Source of the DNA: Thalassospira lucentensis
GTDB taxonomy: Bacteria > Pseudomonadota > Alphaproteobacteria > Rhodospirillales > Thalassospiraceae
Direction of reading: 5' to 3'
DNA: 64,000 bases
NCBI RefSeq assembly: GCF_011806425.1
Contig: NZ_JAATOV010000002.1
Span: 62,001-126,000 of the forward strand
The notes under the pieces were generated by a model. The model saw nothing but the letters and a program-made list of their open reading frames with translations, was not told the origin of the DNA and ran no database searches. How positions within the stretch are numbered: the first letter of the stretch is position 1; every line of letters begins with the position of its first letter. Position numbers and translations under genes: made by a program. Below, in pieces: positions 25,237 to 35,316 of this stretch.

Positions 25237-27254
25237 GCACGCAGGCCAGCCTTTCCACGCCACGTACCACCGCAAACATCCCCTTGATCCTGGTGGCTGT
25301 TCTTGGCGTGTGTGGTGTTGGGGTTTTGCTGGTTGATTTTTGGCCGTTTCTAAGTAACGGAATGGCCGCTCAGGTGATGTTTTCGCCCGATGAAACCGAC
25401 TTTCAGCAGCTTTTATTTCATTACAGCACCCTGCCCCGGCTTTCGATGGCATTTTTATGCGGGGCGGGCTTGGCCCTTGCGGGGGCGGCAATCCAAACCG
25501 TGTTGCGCAATCCGCTGGCATCGCCGACCACCCTTGGCGTTGGGGCGGGTGTTGAATTTGCCCTGACGGTTTTCATCCTGATCGCACCGGCGTCCTTGGC
25601 ACTGTTTCAAGAAGCCTTTGCCCTTGCCGGGGGCATGATTGCGTTGGGGGCGGTTTACCTGATCGCGGCCAAGCGCGGCAATGCGACCCTTTGGCTTATT
25701 CTGGCCGGTATGATTGTGAACCTGCTTTTGCAATCAGGTACACAGATTTTCCTGCTGTTTAACGAACAATATTTGCAATCGGTCTTTATGTGGGGGGCCG
25801 GTGATCTGGCCCAGAACGGCTGGGACGCAGCGCTTTTTGTGCTGCCCCGTGTGGTGATTGGCATGATTGCAGTGTTGGCCCTGTCGCGCCCGCTTGATTT
25901 GCTGGCCCTTGGCGATGACACGGCCAATTCATTGGGGGCGAAAGTCACAGTTTTGCGGCTGTTGATTTTGGGCTTTGCCGTTTTCATTACTGCATCTGTG
26001 ATTTCAGCAGCCGGCATGATTGGCTTTGTCGGTTTGGCCGTGCCCGCCGCCCTTCGCATTGCCGGGCTGACGCGGTCGCGTGATTTAATGATCTATTCCG
26101 TGCTGACCGGTGGGTTGGCCCTGTTGGTGATTGATTTCATTGTCCGCCAGTTTAACGGGCTGGGCGGGGATGTGTTGCCAACCGGGGCGGCAACCGCATT
26201 GTTTGGCGCACCGTTCATCATTCTAATCCTGCGCAAAGCCCGGATTATGCCCGGCGCGCAAAGCAACGACCATCCAAACGATCAGCACATCATATCCAAA
26301 ACCGGCCTTAGCCTCCTTTTGATGGCTGTGCTGATCGTTGGTGTGGTGTTCTCGCTGTTTACATCGCTTGATGGCACCGGCTTTGCCGTTCTGGGATGGA
26401 CGACACCATGGCAGGATAGCAGCCTTGATGTCCTAACCGGCCGGGCGGAACGCACCTTTGCCGCGATGATTTGTGGTGCGGCCCTTGCGGTGTCTGGCAC
26501 GCTTATTCAACGCGTTGGGCGCAATCCGCTGGCCAGCCCGGAAATCACAGGGGTTAGTTCAGCCACCGCCCTTGCGATTATCATTGCACTTGCGATTTTC
26601 GGGGTTGGGCAGCGGGCCGATTTGATGGTGATCGGGGCGGCTGGCGGCGTGGTGTCGCTGATTGTGTTGCTGGCGCTTTGTCGCAAATTCACCCATGCGC
26701 CGCATTACATGTTGCTAAATGGCTTGGCCCTGACCGCGATTTTGGGGGCGATTGTGCGCATTGTCCTAACGCGCAGCGGCACGCAAACATCGATGTTGAT
26801 GTCGTGGCTGGCCGGGACAACCTATTTCACCAATATGGATGAAGTGATGATTGTCGCCGCCGTGACCGCGGTGCTGTTGATCACCGCCATTGCGCTGCGC
26901 CGCCCATTGGAATTGGCGTCACTGGGCACGGATCAGGCGGTGTCGCTGGGGCTTGGCATTTCGGTGTTTCAGTTTGCCATGATGTTACTGGCCGCTATTT
27001 TGGCCGCCGCCGCCACCCTTTTGGTCGGGCCGCTGAGCTTTGTGGGCCTTATGGCGCCCCATCTGGCCCGGGTTGCCGGATACCGCCTTGCAGGGGGGCA
27101 TTTACTCGGTGCAGTGTTAATCGGGGTGAATGTGATGATGGTGGCCGAATGGCTGGCCAGAAACCTGCTGTATCCGCAGCAATTGCCAACCGGCCTAATC
27201 GCCGCCTTGATCGGCACGAGTTACTTCCTGATTTTGGCGGTGCGCAACCGTTAA
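25233..27254 (+). CDS. Fused FecCD-type siderophore permease (FhuB-like)
   Basis: A 673-residue permease made of two tandem FecCD domains (about 1-335 and 345-673), each with about ten membrane helices. Duplicated landmarks are the RNPLASPTTLGV and RNPLASPEITGV loops, and GMIGFVGLAVP and GPLSFVGLMAPHLAR near the coupling region. Such fusion is typical of FhuB, which imports hydroxamate siderophores. It ends shortly before a strong terminator. Confidence 0.9.
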   Translation: MSTQASLSTPRTTANIPLILVAVLGVCGVGVLLVDFWPFLSNGMAAQVMFSPDETDFQQLLFHYSTLPRLSMAFLCGAGLALAGAAIQTVLRNPLASPTTLGVGAGVEFALTVFILIAPASLALFQEAFALAGGMIALGAVYLIAAKRGNATLWLILAGMIVNLLLQSGTQIFLLFNEQYLQSVFMWGAGDLAQNGWDAALFVLPRVVIGMIAVLALSRPLDLLALGDDTANSLGAKVTVLRLLILGFAVFITASVISAAGMIGFVGLAVPAALRIAGLTRSRDLMIYSVLTGGLALLVIDFIVRQFNGLGGDVLPTGAATALFGAPFIILILRKARIMPGAQSNDHPNDQHIISKTGLSLLLMAVLIVGVVFSLFTSLDGTGFAVLGWTTPWQDSSLDVLTGRAERTFAAMICGAALAVSGTLIQRVGRNPLASPEITGVSSATALAIIIALAIFGVGQRADLMVIGAAGGVVSLIVLLALCRKFTHAPHYMLLNGLALTAILGAIVRIVLTRSGTQTSMLMSWLAGTTYFTNMDEVMIVAAVTAVLLITAIALRRPLELASLGTDQAVSLGLGISVFQFAMMLLAAILAAAATLLVGPLSFVGLMAPHLARVAGYRLAGGHLLGAVLIGVNVMMVAEWLARNLLYPQQLPTGLIAALIGTSYFLILAVRNR

Positions 27255-27274
27255 AACGCCCAGGCATTAAAATG

Positions 27275-27302
27275 AAAAAGGCCCGCGATTGCGGGCCTTT
27301 TT
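27275..27302. terminator. Bidirectional terminator after the siderophore operon
   Basis: AAAAAGGCCCGC and GCGGGCCTTTTT form a perfect stem around a GATT loop. It separates the plus-strand importer from the convergent uronate dehydrogenase gene. Confidence 0.9.
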
Positions 27303-27334
27303 GATATGCGGTTTCTGGTTGGGTTACCCAAACA

Positions 27335-28129
27335 TCAGTCTTCGAAATGGCCATTGGCGGCAAACGGCCCGCCTTGATAAATCACGGCCCTGTCGTGCCG
27401 GTCTTCGGGATCAGACGCGGCTTCGATTTCAGCGCGGAACTGTTCAGAGCTGTCTTGTGGCTGCCAGCCCAAGAAGGACGCGTGGTCGTTGCTCCACCAG
27501 GTCGATGTGTTGTTCGACACACCATACATCACAAGATGGCCGGTCATTGGTGCATCAAATATCGCCTTCATCAGGGAGACAAAGTCACGCGGGCTCATCC
27601 AGGTGGACAGCATCCGACGGTTCAGCGGCTTTTCAAAGCAGGACCCAATGCGAAGCGACACGGTTTCAACATCGAACTTGTCGTAATAATAACTCGCCAG
27701 TGCCTCGCCATAGCATTTGGTCACGCCATAGAGGCTATCGGGGCGCTGTTCGGAAGTGTCATCAAGTTTGGTTGTGCGTTTGTGAAACCCGATTGCGTGG
27801 TTTGAGCTGGCAAACAGGATGCGGGGTTTGTTGTTATTACGCGCCCCTTCATAGAGGTTATAGGTGCCCAGCAAGTTGGCCTGCAGCAAATCATCAAAGG
27901 CGGCCTCAACCGAAATACCGCCAAGATGGATGATGCCATCCACATCCTTGGTCAGTTCATGCACAGCCGCCCGATCAGCAAGATCGCACTGAACGACTTC
28001 TTCGTTCGGACCGGCTGGGTCCATTGGCGACAGGTCCGACAGGCGCAAAACATCGGCATAGCCTTTAAGGCCTTCGCGGCAGATTTTACCAAGGTTGCCG
28101 GCGGCACCGGTAATCAACAAACGTTTCAT
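27335..28129 (-). CDS. udh: Uronate dehydrogenase
   Basis: A 264-residue short-chain-type NAD-dependent dehydrogenase that oxidises D-galacturonate or D-glucuronate to the aldarolactone (EC 1.1.1.203). The N-terminal NAD loop GAAGNLGK, ADLSP-like LSDLSPMDPAGPNEEVVQCDLAD stretch, HLGGISVE, ASSNHAIGF and the catalytic YGVTK are very close to the characterised Agrobacterium-type enzyme as I know it. It has a GAGGACG ribosome site. It is the last gene of a TRAP importer operon and starts the oxidative uronate pathway. Confidence 0.88.
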   Translation of the reverse strand: MKRLLITGAAGNLGKICREGLKGYADVLRLSDLSPMDPAGPNEEVVQCDLADRAAVHELTKDVDGIIHLGGISVEAAFDDLLQANLLGTYNLYEGARNNNKPRILFASSNHAIGFHKRTTKLDDTSEQRPDSLYGVTKCYGEALASYYYDKFDVETVSLRIGSCFEKPLNRRMLSTWMSPRDFVSLMKAIFDAPMTGHLVMYGVSNNTSTWWSNDHASFLGWQPQDSSEQFRAEIEAASDPEDRHDRAVIYQGGPFAANGHFED

Positions 28130-28163
28130 CTTCGTCCTCTTTGAAATGCGTCTTTAACCGCGA

Positions 28164-29453
28164 TCAATTGGTGCCAAATACAAGGTTGGGCAGCGTCATT
28201 GAGACCGCGGGAATATAGGTTGTCAAAAGAAGTGCTGTCAGGATCGCCAAATAGAACGGCCAGATCGTGCGCACCGCATGTTCGATCCTCACCCCGCCAA
28301 TCGCACAGCCGACAAACAAGCATGATCCCACCGGCGGCGTGCACAGGCCAAGGCCCAAATTCATCATCAGCACCATGCCAAACTGGATCGGGTCCATGCC
28401 AAACTGGGCGGCCAAGGGCAAAAAGATCGGCGTACAAATCAGGATCAAGGCCGCCATATCCATGATCATACCGGCAATCAGCAACATGACATTGATCAGC
28501 AACAGCACCATGATCGGGTTGTCGGTAATCGATGTGATCGCCATGGCCAATTCATCGGGCACGCGGTAAAAGGCCAGCATATAACCATAGGCCGATGCAC
28601 AGCCCACCAGTAGCATCACAAGCGACGTTGTCTTGGCCGATTGTTTGACCGCGGCAACAAAGCCCGCCCAACTAAGTTCCCGATAAACAAGCCCGGTAAT
28701 GATCAGCGCGTAGGCCACACCAATCGCACCAGATTCCGTCACCGTGAACACGCCACTGAGCACCCCACCAACGATGATCACAGCGGTAAAGAACCCCGGA
28801 AGTGCGCGCACAGCGGTCCGCCACACAACACCCCACCCCGGAAATGGTTCCGCCGGATAGCCATGCTTGATTGCCACCAACCAGGTCGCCAGACCAAGCA
28901 ACAAGCACATGATAATGCCCGGCACCACACCAGCCATAAACAGCTTGGAAATCGAAATGCCGCCACCAGCCGCCACCGCATACAGGATCATATTATGGCT
29001 GGGCGGGATCATGATCCCGGCGATGGATGACGTCACCGTGACATTAACCGCGTAATCGGGCCGGTAGCCTTCCTTTTTCATCACCGGAATAAGGATCGAA
29101 CCAAGGGCAGATGTATCAGCCACCGCAGACCCGGAAATACCGCCAAACAGCATGGATGAAAACACGTTCACAATGCCAAGACCGCCCCGGCGACTGCCGA
29201 CCAGTGCTGTGGCAAATTGCACCAGCCGGTTCGCAATCCCGCCATGAAGCATCAATTCACCGGCAAAGATAAAGAACGGGATCGCCAAAAGGGAAAAGGC
29301 ACTAACGCCTGATCCGACCCGCTGAAAAGCGATCAGGGTTGGCAGACCTTCGTAGAAAAAGGCGCCAAGGGCCGCAATACCAAGCGAAACGGCAACGGGC
29401 ATGCCAATGACAATACCAATGGCAAACAGGCCCAGAAGAATGGTCATGCCCAT
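28164..29453 (-). CDS. TRAP transporter large permease (DctM)
   Basis: A 429-residue membrane protein with about 12 helices. DctM marks include VNVFSSMLFGGISGSAVADTSALG near 95-120, IPPSHNMILYAVAAGG, and GLCTPPVGSCLFVGCAIGG near 365. Its start codon overlaps the stop of the small subunit gene by one base (TAATG). It carries the Na+-driven uptake of the substrate captured by the TRAP binding protein, here probably a hexuronate. Confidence 0.92.
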   Translation of the reverse strand: MGMTILLGLFAIGIVIGMPVAVSLGIAALGAFFYEGLPTLIAFQRVGSGVSAFSLLAIPFFIFAGELMLHGGIANRLVQFATALVGSRRGGLGIVNVFSSMLFGGISGSAVADTSALGSILIPVMKKEGYRPDYAVNVTVTSSIAGIMIPPSHNMILYAVAAGGGISISKLFMAGVVPGIIMCLLLGLATWLVAIKHGYPAEPFPGWGVVWRTAVRALPGFFTAVIIVGGVLSGVFTVTESGAIGVAYALIITGLVYRELSWAGFVAAVKQSAKTTSLVMLLVGCASAYGYMLAFYRVPDELAMAITSITDNPIMVLLLINVMLLIAGMIMDMAALILICTPIFLPLAAQFGMDPIQFGMVLMMNLGLGLCTPPVGSCLFVGCAIGGVRIEHAVRTIWPFYLAILTALLLTTYIPAVSMTLPNLVFGTN

Positions 29454-29998
29454 TAGTCAGCGTCCTTATTTAGCAAATCGTCGTGGTAAAATTTGGCTTT
29501 GGAAATGGTGTTCCAGCGCGCAATGATTTTGAGAATATTGACCACACTGTAAAAGGCGATCCCGGCCCCACACACCGCCATTGGCACAGAACGCCACCCA
29601 TCAGAAATATGAATGATCGGCATTTGTTTGCCCCAGTTAAAGGCAACCAAATCCATCCCGCCCATCAGCATCCAATACCCAAACCACGCCATTGCGGCGT
29701 AGCTGATCATCGCGACGACGGCGGCAACTTTTGACGGCAAGGCATCGCGAAAAAACGACACCGCAAGGTGGCTGTTATCGCGCATGCCAGCGGCGGCCAC
29801 CGGAAAGGTGATCAGGACAATCAGGATAAGCGAAAATTGTTCGACCCAAGTGGGCGTTTCGTTCAGCACATAGCGCCCGAAAACAAGCCAGGCAAAACTT
29901 GGGATCAACGCCACAAGGGCCAAGCCGCCGATCAGGTTTAAAACCCCGGCAATGCCACCGCCCAGACGGTCCATCAATTTGGTGAAACGGGAAAACAT
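29453..29998 (-). CDS. TRAP transporter small permease (DctQ)
   Basis: A 181-residue inner-membrane protein with four predicted helices and the family WVEQFSLILIVLITFPVAAAGMR segment near residue 55-78. It lies between the TRAP binding-protein and large-permease genes and overlaps the latter by one base. Its role is structural, as it forms the membrane unit with DctM. Confidence 0.9.
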   Translation of the reverse strand: MFSRFTKLMDRLGGGIAGVLNLIGGLALVALIPSFAWLVFGRYVLNETPTWVEQFSLILIVLITFPVAAAGMRDNSHLAVSFFRDALPSKVAAVVAMISYAAMAWFGYWMLMGGMDLVAFNWGKQMPIIHISDGWRSVPMAVCGAGIAFYSVVNILKIIARWNTISKAKFYHDDLLNKDAD

Positions 29999-30102
29999 GT
30001 ATGCGCCGCCAGAATGTGATTAATCAGAAATAGAAAAACCAAAAAACAATAACACAAAGAAGGGCGACGAAATGATCGCCGCCCCTGTTTTAGATGATGT
30101 GT

Positions 30103-31095
30103 TTATTTCTGCGCATCCTGGATGGCTTTGACCAGATCGGCCAGATCCGGGTTTGCTTTGGAAAACTCGTCATAGACCGGCTGCATTGCATTCTGGAAGG
30201 CGTCTTTGTCAGCGATTTCGTTGACTTCGATGCCAGCAGCGATGACTTTTTCCTTGGATTTTTCGGCACGGTCGGCCCATGCAGCGCGCTGAACTTTAAC
30301 CGATTCATCGGCGGCTTCTTGGACGATTTTCTTTTCGTCGTCTGACAGGCCGTCATAAAGTTCTTTGTTGATGCACAGGCATTCCGGCAGGATCAAGTGC
30401 TGGGTCACGGAATAGTATTTTGCCGCTTCAAAGTGGCCGGAGCTGTCATAAGACGGATAGTTGTTTTCCGCCCCGTCAATCACACCGGTTTTCAGCGACT
30501 GATACACTTCGCTATAGGCCATCGGGGTAGCGTTACCGCCAAGGGCCGCGACCATCTGAACATAGAGATCGTTGCTCATGACGCGGAATTTCATGCCTTT
30601 AAGGTCGGCTGGCGTGTTGATCGGGTGTTTGGAGTTATAGAACGAACGCGCACCAGAATCGTACCAACCAAGCGGCTGAAGACCGGCTTCTTTCAGACCA
30701 TCGGCGATCTGCTGACCGGCGGGACCGTCCATGACTTTGTGCATGGAATCAACGCTTTTGAAGATGAAAGGCAGCGAAACAACGTTTGCTTCGGGGGCGA
30801 CTTCACCCAGCGGGCCGAGGTTGAAAACAGCCCAGTCCAAACCACCAAGGCGGACCTGCTGGATCGCATCAGGCTGATCGCCCAAAACGCCGCCGTGGTA
30901 AACCTTGGCTTCAAGTTCGCCACCCGATTTTTCGTTGATCAGCTTGGCAAATTCTTCCATGCCGGTCGATACCGGATATTCTGGCGGATGGATGTTCCAG
31001 CCGCGCCATTCGCTGGCCTGTGCGCCCGATGCCAAGGCAACCGATACCGCCGCAGCGGCAAGCGTTAAGGTGGTATTTTTCAAAAAGGTGTTCAT
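30103..31095 (-). CDS. TRAP transporter periplasmic binding protein (DctP)
   Basis: A 330-residue secreted protein with a signal peptide ending QASEW near residue 28. It has the DctP signature GMKFRVMSND...ALGG.ATPMAYSEVYQSLKTGVIDGAEN at about 170-215; the Arg in KFRVM is the usual carboxylate-binding residue. A GGGAGGA ribosome site precedes it. Genomic context with udh, kdgD and a lactonase points to galacturonate or glucuronate as ligand. Confidence 0.92.
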   Translation of the reverse strand: MNTFLKNTTLTLAAAAVSVALASGAQASEWRGWNIHPPEYPVSTGMEEFAKLINEKSGGELEAKVYHGGVLGDQPDAIQQVRLGGLDWAVFNLGPLGEVAPEANVVSLPFIFKSVDSMHKVMDGPAGQQIADGLKEAGLQPLGWYDSGARSFYNSKHPINTPADLKGMKFRVMSNDLYVQMVAALGGNATPMAYSEVYQSLKTGVIDGAENNYPSYDSSGHFEAAKYYSVTQHLILPECLCINKELYDGLSDDEKKIVQEAADESVKVQRAAWADRAEKSKEKVIAAGIEVNEIADKDAFQNAMQPVYDEFSKANPDLADLVKAIQDAQK

Positions 31096-31190
31096 TGGAG
31101 TCCTCCCGTGACTTTTTGTCGTCTTACGTATAAAGCCTTGTTTTCCCTGATAGGAACTTGTTGTTGTCAGGAAACCTTACATATTGTCAC

Positions 31191-31202
31191 TTGTAAATAC
31201 AA
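31191..31202. promoter_or_regulatory. Candidate GntR operator before the TRAP operon
   Basis: TTGTA-AA-TACAA is a perfect inverted repeat, preceded by CAC so that the site begins CACTTGTAA. The same CACTTGTAA word recurs in the promoter of the GntR gene at 35255-35263. It lies about 100 bp before the DctP gene. Confidence 0.5.
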
Positions 31203-31301
31203 CTAAAAGGTTCTTTGACAACTGGTCTTTGATGTGCCGATTTTTCCGACCTCATCACATCTTAGGCTTCCCGGCACGCCTACCCGCCGGGATTGCAAAG
31301 G

Positions 31302-32282
<981 letters not shown>

Positions 32283-32380
32283 TCATAATATTACTTTGTC
32301 AAACATATTACAAAACCGATAGGCGCGGCGCATTTTCGCGTGAAAATTCGCGGTTTTCTGGGAATTTTGGGCATTAAACT

Positions 32381-32397
32381 TTGGTATGATGACTTTG
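32381..32397 (+). promoter_or_regulatory. Uronate-locus motif, site 1 (TTGGTATGATGACTTTG)
   Basis: The first of two identical 17-bp direct repeats in the kdgD/hydratase divergent promoter. The TTGGTAT half resembles operators of UxuR/ExuR-type GntR repressors. Related sites are at 34326-34338 and 36368-36380. Confidence 0.6.
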
Positions 32398-32429
32398 TTT
32401 TATTGGCATTATTTAGGGATTAGGTGGAA

Positions 32430-32446
32430 TTGGTATGATGACTTTG
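32430..32446 (+). promoter_or_regulatory. Uronate-locus motif, site 2 (exact repeat)
   Basis: An exact copy of the 32381-32397 site, 49 bp further on and about 75 bp before the hydratase start. A spacing near five helical turns would place two bound dimers on the same face of the DNA. Confidence 0.6.
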
Positions 32447-32519
32447 ACCCCGATTCCCGATACGGTCGCCCATCAAACAAAGCAAACCAAAACCACCAAA
32501 ATCAACGAGACCGCAAGGC

Positions 32520-33284
32520 ATGACAAACATCACCGAGGCAAGCCGGATCCTTGCCGCCGCCTTTACCGACCACACCCTGATTGATCCCCTGCCAACGGAC
32601 ATTGCCCCCGACAGTTTTGACGCGGCCTATGACGTTCAGGATGCCACGTTAAAACGAACCGGCGCCAAACAGGCGGGCTGGAAGATTGCCGTGGCAACCC
32701 GTGCCGCGCAGGAAAAGATCGGCAGTGACGGTCCGCTGATTGGCCCGCTGCTGGATGGTCGCATCTTAGAAGACGGCGCGCATCTGACGACGAATGACCT
32801 GCATTTCCCCAATATCGAGGCGGAAATTGCCGTGGTGATGGCAAGCACGCCCCCATCAGGCGCCACCCCCGAAAGCATCCTTGATCATATCCAAAGCATG
32901 CATTTGGCGATTGAGATTGCCGACCGGCGTTACCACGAAAAACAAAACCCGATCCAAACCTTGGCCGACCTGAACTCCACCGGGTATTTTGTGCTAGGGC
33001 AGCAAATTGAAAATTGGCGGAACCTGATCTTTATCGGTGGCACCGTCACGACCAAAAGTGATGGCGCGGTTCTGGCCACCAACAGCGATCCCAATGCATG
33101 GCCGGAAATCTTTATCGGCCTGGCGTATCTTGTGAACTTCCTTGCCAAACGCGGGGCTGCGTTAAAGCCCGGTGACGTTGTGACAACCGGCGCCTGCGCC
33201 ACACCAACCATTACCCCGCATGGCAAGATCGAAGCGATCTTTGACGGGTTGGGCAGTGTAACAGCGACGATCGAAAAGGTCTGA
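32520..33284 (+). CDS. FAH-superfamily 2-keto-4-pentenoate hydratase-like protein
   Basis: A 254-residue member of the fumarylacetoacetase superfamily, closest in layout to MhpD-type 2-keto-4-pentenoate hydratases. The acidic metal-binding pattern is visible as PNIEAEIAVVM near 100 and IEIADRRY near 125, with a VVTTGACATP segment near 220. It has no signal peptide. It is divergent from kdgD and shares the two 17-bp motifs, so it belongs to the uronate regulon. Its reaction there is unclear: a hydratase or decarboxylase on a 2-keto acid is the family expectation. Confidence 0.78.
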   Translation: MTNITEASRILAAAFTDHTLIDPLPTDIAPDSFDAAYDVQDATLKRTGAKQAGWKIAVATRAAQEKIGSDGPLIGPLLDGRILEDGAHLTTNDLHFPNIEAEIAVVMASTPPSGATPESILDHIQSMHLAIEIADRRYHEKQNPIQTLADLNSTGYFVLGQQIENWRNLIFIGGTVTTKSDGAVLATNSDPNAWPEIFIGLAYLVNFLAKRGAALKPGDVVTTGACATPTITPHGKIEAIFDGLGSVTATIEKV

Positions 33285-33336
33285 TTGCACCCTGCCCCGT
33301 GGCCGAGACAGGCCCAACACACCGCTTATCCATATG

Positions 33337-33372
33337 CAAAAGGCCATGCAGAATTGTCTGCATGGCCTTTTG
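33337..33372. terminator. Bidirectional terminator between convergent genes
   Basis: AAAAGGCCATGCAGA and TCTGCATGGCCTTTT form a perfect 15-bp stem with an ATTG loop. It serves both the hydratase gene (plus) and the lactonase gene (minus). Confidence 0.92.
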
Positions 33373-33409
33373 ATTTATAGATCACGTTGCGGCAAGCAAG
33401 TGCGCGGGC

Positions 33410-34312
33410 TTAGCGGCGACCTTCAACAAAGCGATGAACAGGCACGCCCGGCACATCGACGCGCAAGGAAACGAGCTTACCGGCATCGGGGAAGGTCGCG
33501 CATTTTTCGGCGCTGTAATTTTCCTGATGGCTGGTGACATAAAGGGTTTTCATATCTTCACCGCCAAAGCATGGCATGGTCGGATTGGGCATGGGCATCG
33601 GGATCGACAGCAGCAACTTTCCATCCGGGGCAAAGCGGTTCAGGTTGCCCGCCGACACGCCCGCAGACCAATAGCAGCCTTCAACATCGACCGCGCCACC
33701 ATCTGGCCGCCCCAACCGATCATCCAGATCAAGGTAGCGTTGGCAATTGGAAACTGCCCCGGTTGCGACATCAAAGTCCCACCGATTGACCCACGGGCCA
33801 CGGGAATCAGAATGGTACATTTTGCGACCATCGGGGGACCATGCCAAACCGTTGGAAATCTTAAACCCTGTGACTTTCTCGTCGATTTTGCCATCGGCGG
33901 TGATGCGATACAACGACGCGATAGGTTGCTTATCGGCATCATCATCCATCGTCCCGACCCAGAACGCACCATCCGGGCCGATTTTGCCATCGTTGGTGCG
34001 GCTGTTAATGCCATCATCAATCGTGGCGATTTTGGTCCGGGCATCCGTATTGGGATCGAAATAGATGATGTCTTTGCGAAGCGCGACAATCAGGCGTCCC
34101 TGATCGGTCAGGCCAAAACACCCCAGTTCGCTGTCAAACGTCCATGTTTTGCGTGCACCCGTTGCAACATCCAGCGCATGAAGCTGACAATTGAGGATAT
34201 CGGTCCAATAAAGCCGGTTATTCTGGGCATCCCAGTTTGGGCATTCGCCCAGTGTGAAGGTCTCATCTAGCAGAACTTTCGGCTCATAGAGCCCGCCCGA
34301 CATATCCGACAT
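33410..34312 (-). CDS. SMP-30/gluconolactonase-family lactonase, probable uronate pathway lactonase
   Basis: A 300-residue beta-propeller lactonase with TLGECPNWD (metal Glu) near residue 21, RTNDGKIGPDGAFWVGTMDDDAD near 105-125, ISNGLAWSPDGRKMYHSDS and a GRPDGGAVDVEGCYW segment. GGAGG precedes the start. Its place between kdgD and two GntR genes, and the shared motif at 34326, fit the aldarolactone hydrolysis step (UxuL-like) that follows uronate dehydrogenase. It is a diverged paralogue of the lactonase at 21365. Confidence 0.85.
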   Translation of the reverse strand: MSDMSGGLYEPKVLLDETFTLGECPNWDAQNNRLYWTDILNCQLHALDVATGARKTWTFDSELGCFGLTDQGRLIVALRKDIIYFDPNTDARTKIATIDDGINSRTNDGKIGPDGAFWVGTMDDDADKQPIASLYRITADGKIDEKVTGFKISNGLAWSPDGRKMYHSDSRGPWVNRWDFDVATGAVSNCQRYLDLDDRLGRPDGGAVDVEGCYWSAGVSAGNLNRFAPDGKLLLSIPMPMPNPTMPCFGGEDMKTLYVTSHQENYSAEKCATFPDAGKLVSLRVDVPGVPVHRFVEGRR

Positions 34313-34325
34313 TTATTGCCTCCGA

Positions 34326-34338
34326 AAATTCATCATAT
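34326..34338 (-). promoter_or_regulatory. Uronate-locus motif, site 3 (lactonase promoter)
   Basis: On the minus strand this reads ATATGATGAATTT and matches 11 of 13 bases of GTATGATGACTTT. It sits 14 bp before the lactonase start codon, so bound protein would block transcription or early elongation. Confidence 0.45.
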
Positions 34339-34498
34339 CACTTTGATTATTCTTCGGTTTGCCGGTGTGGCCGAAACTTGTCAACATAATTAACAATTTT
34401 TACGGTCGGATGTCGGCCCCGAACCATACCGGAAATAGCCATCTGCCGCGCGGCAATCTGGGGCCATCACGGGTGAATTTCGGCCCCCAATCCGCCGA

Positions 34499-35215
34499 TT
34501 ACATATCGCGGGCGTGGTCGGTGACGCGCTGGCGGGCTTGATGCAGGTGATAGCGCATCAGAAGTTCCGCACTGTCGGCATCGCCGCTGACAATCGCATC
34601 ATAAATCTGGCGATGTTCGGTCAGTACTTTCTGCCCGCGCCCGGCCGATCCACTGCGGGTAATGTTTAGGGCGACGATCATGCTTTTGCTCATGACGTCA
34701 TGCAGCGATGTCAGGATGGTGACAAAGATTTCATTACCGCTGGCACGCGCAATCGCCATGTGAAAATCCAGATCGGCCTTATCGGCGATATCGCCCGCCG
34801 CGATGCCGTCTTCAAGCATTTTCAACGCGTTCTGGATATCGCGATGGTGCCGCAGGCTGGCGCGATTGGCGGCCATGCGCGCCGTCGCACCTTCAATCGC
34901 GATGCGGGCTTCAAAGCAACGCAAAAGCCCGGCAACATCACTGACACCGCCAAACTCAATCAGCCCTTGTGGGGGGCGGCGTTTTACAAACGATCCCACC
35001 CCTTGGCGGGCATAGACCAAGCCATCCGATTGCAGTTTGCGCAATGCTTCACGGACAACAGGGCGCGACACGCCAAAGGATGCGCAAATCTCATTTTCCG
35101 AGGGCAGCTTTGTCCCTTCGCCAAGCTTTCCGGACACAATCTGCTCTAGGATCTGACCATAAAGCTGATCCGCCAGTTTTTCGCGTTTTTGAAGCTTCAG
35201 CTGAAACCCGGTCAT
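34499..35215 (-). CDS. GntR-family regulator, FadR/FCD subgroup
   Basis: A 238-residue regulator with an N-terminal winged helix (about 10-75; GTKLPSENEICASFGVSRPVVREALRKL) and an all-helical FCD ligand domain with DLDFHMAIARASGN near 145 and an EHRQIYDAI segment near 200, which supplies metal-binding His residues. I use the ATG at 35215, after AAAGGG; two GTG codons just upstream are possible alternatives. CTTGTAA repeats upstream suggest autoregulation and control of the TRAP operon. Confidence 0.88.
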   Translation of the reverse strand: MTGFQLKLQKREKLADQLYGQILEQIVSGKLGEGTKLPSENEICASFGVSRPVVREALRKLQSDGLVYARQGVGSFVKRRPPQGLIEFGGVSDVAGLLRCFEARIAIEGATARMAANRASLRHHRDIQNALKMLEDGIAAGDIADKADLDFHMAIARASGNEIFVTILTSLHDVMSKSMIVALNITRSGSAGRGQKVLTEHRQIYDAIVSGDADSAELLMRYHLHQARQRVTDHARDM

Positions 35216-35234
35216 GGCGCGCACCACCCTTTGA

Positions 35235-35263
35235 ACTTGTTATCTTGTAAATGCCACTTGTAA
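35235..35263. promoter_or_regulatory. CTTGTAA repeats in the GntR promoter
   Basis: CTTGTAA occurs at 35244-35250 and 35257-35263, with a related ACTTGTTA at 35235. CACTTGTAA is shared with the TRAP operon site at 31188-31196. This suggests one regulator for both promoters. Confidence 0.5.
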
Positions 35264-35316
35264 GTTTTATCGGCAAATGACAATCGGGTAAAGGGTGCTG
35301 CACGCAGATTACCAGA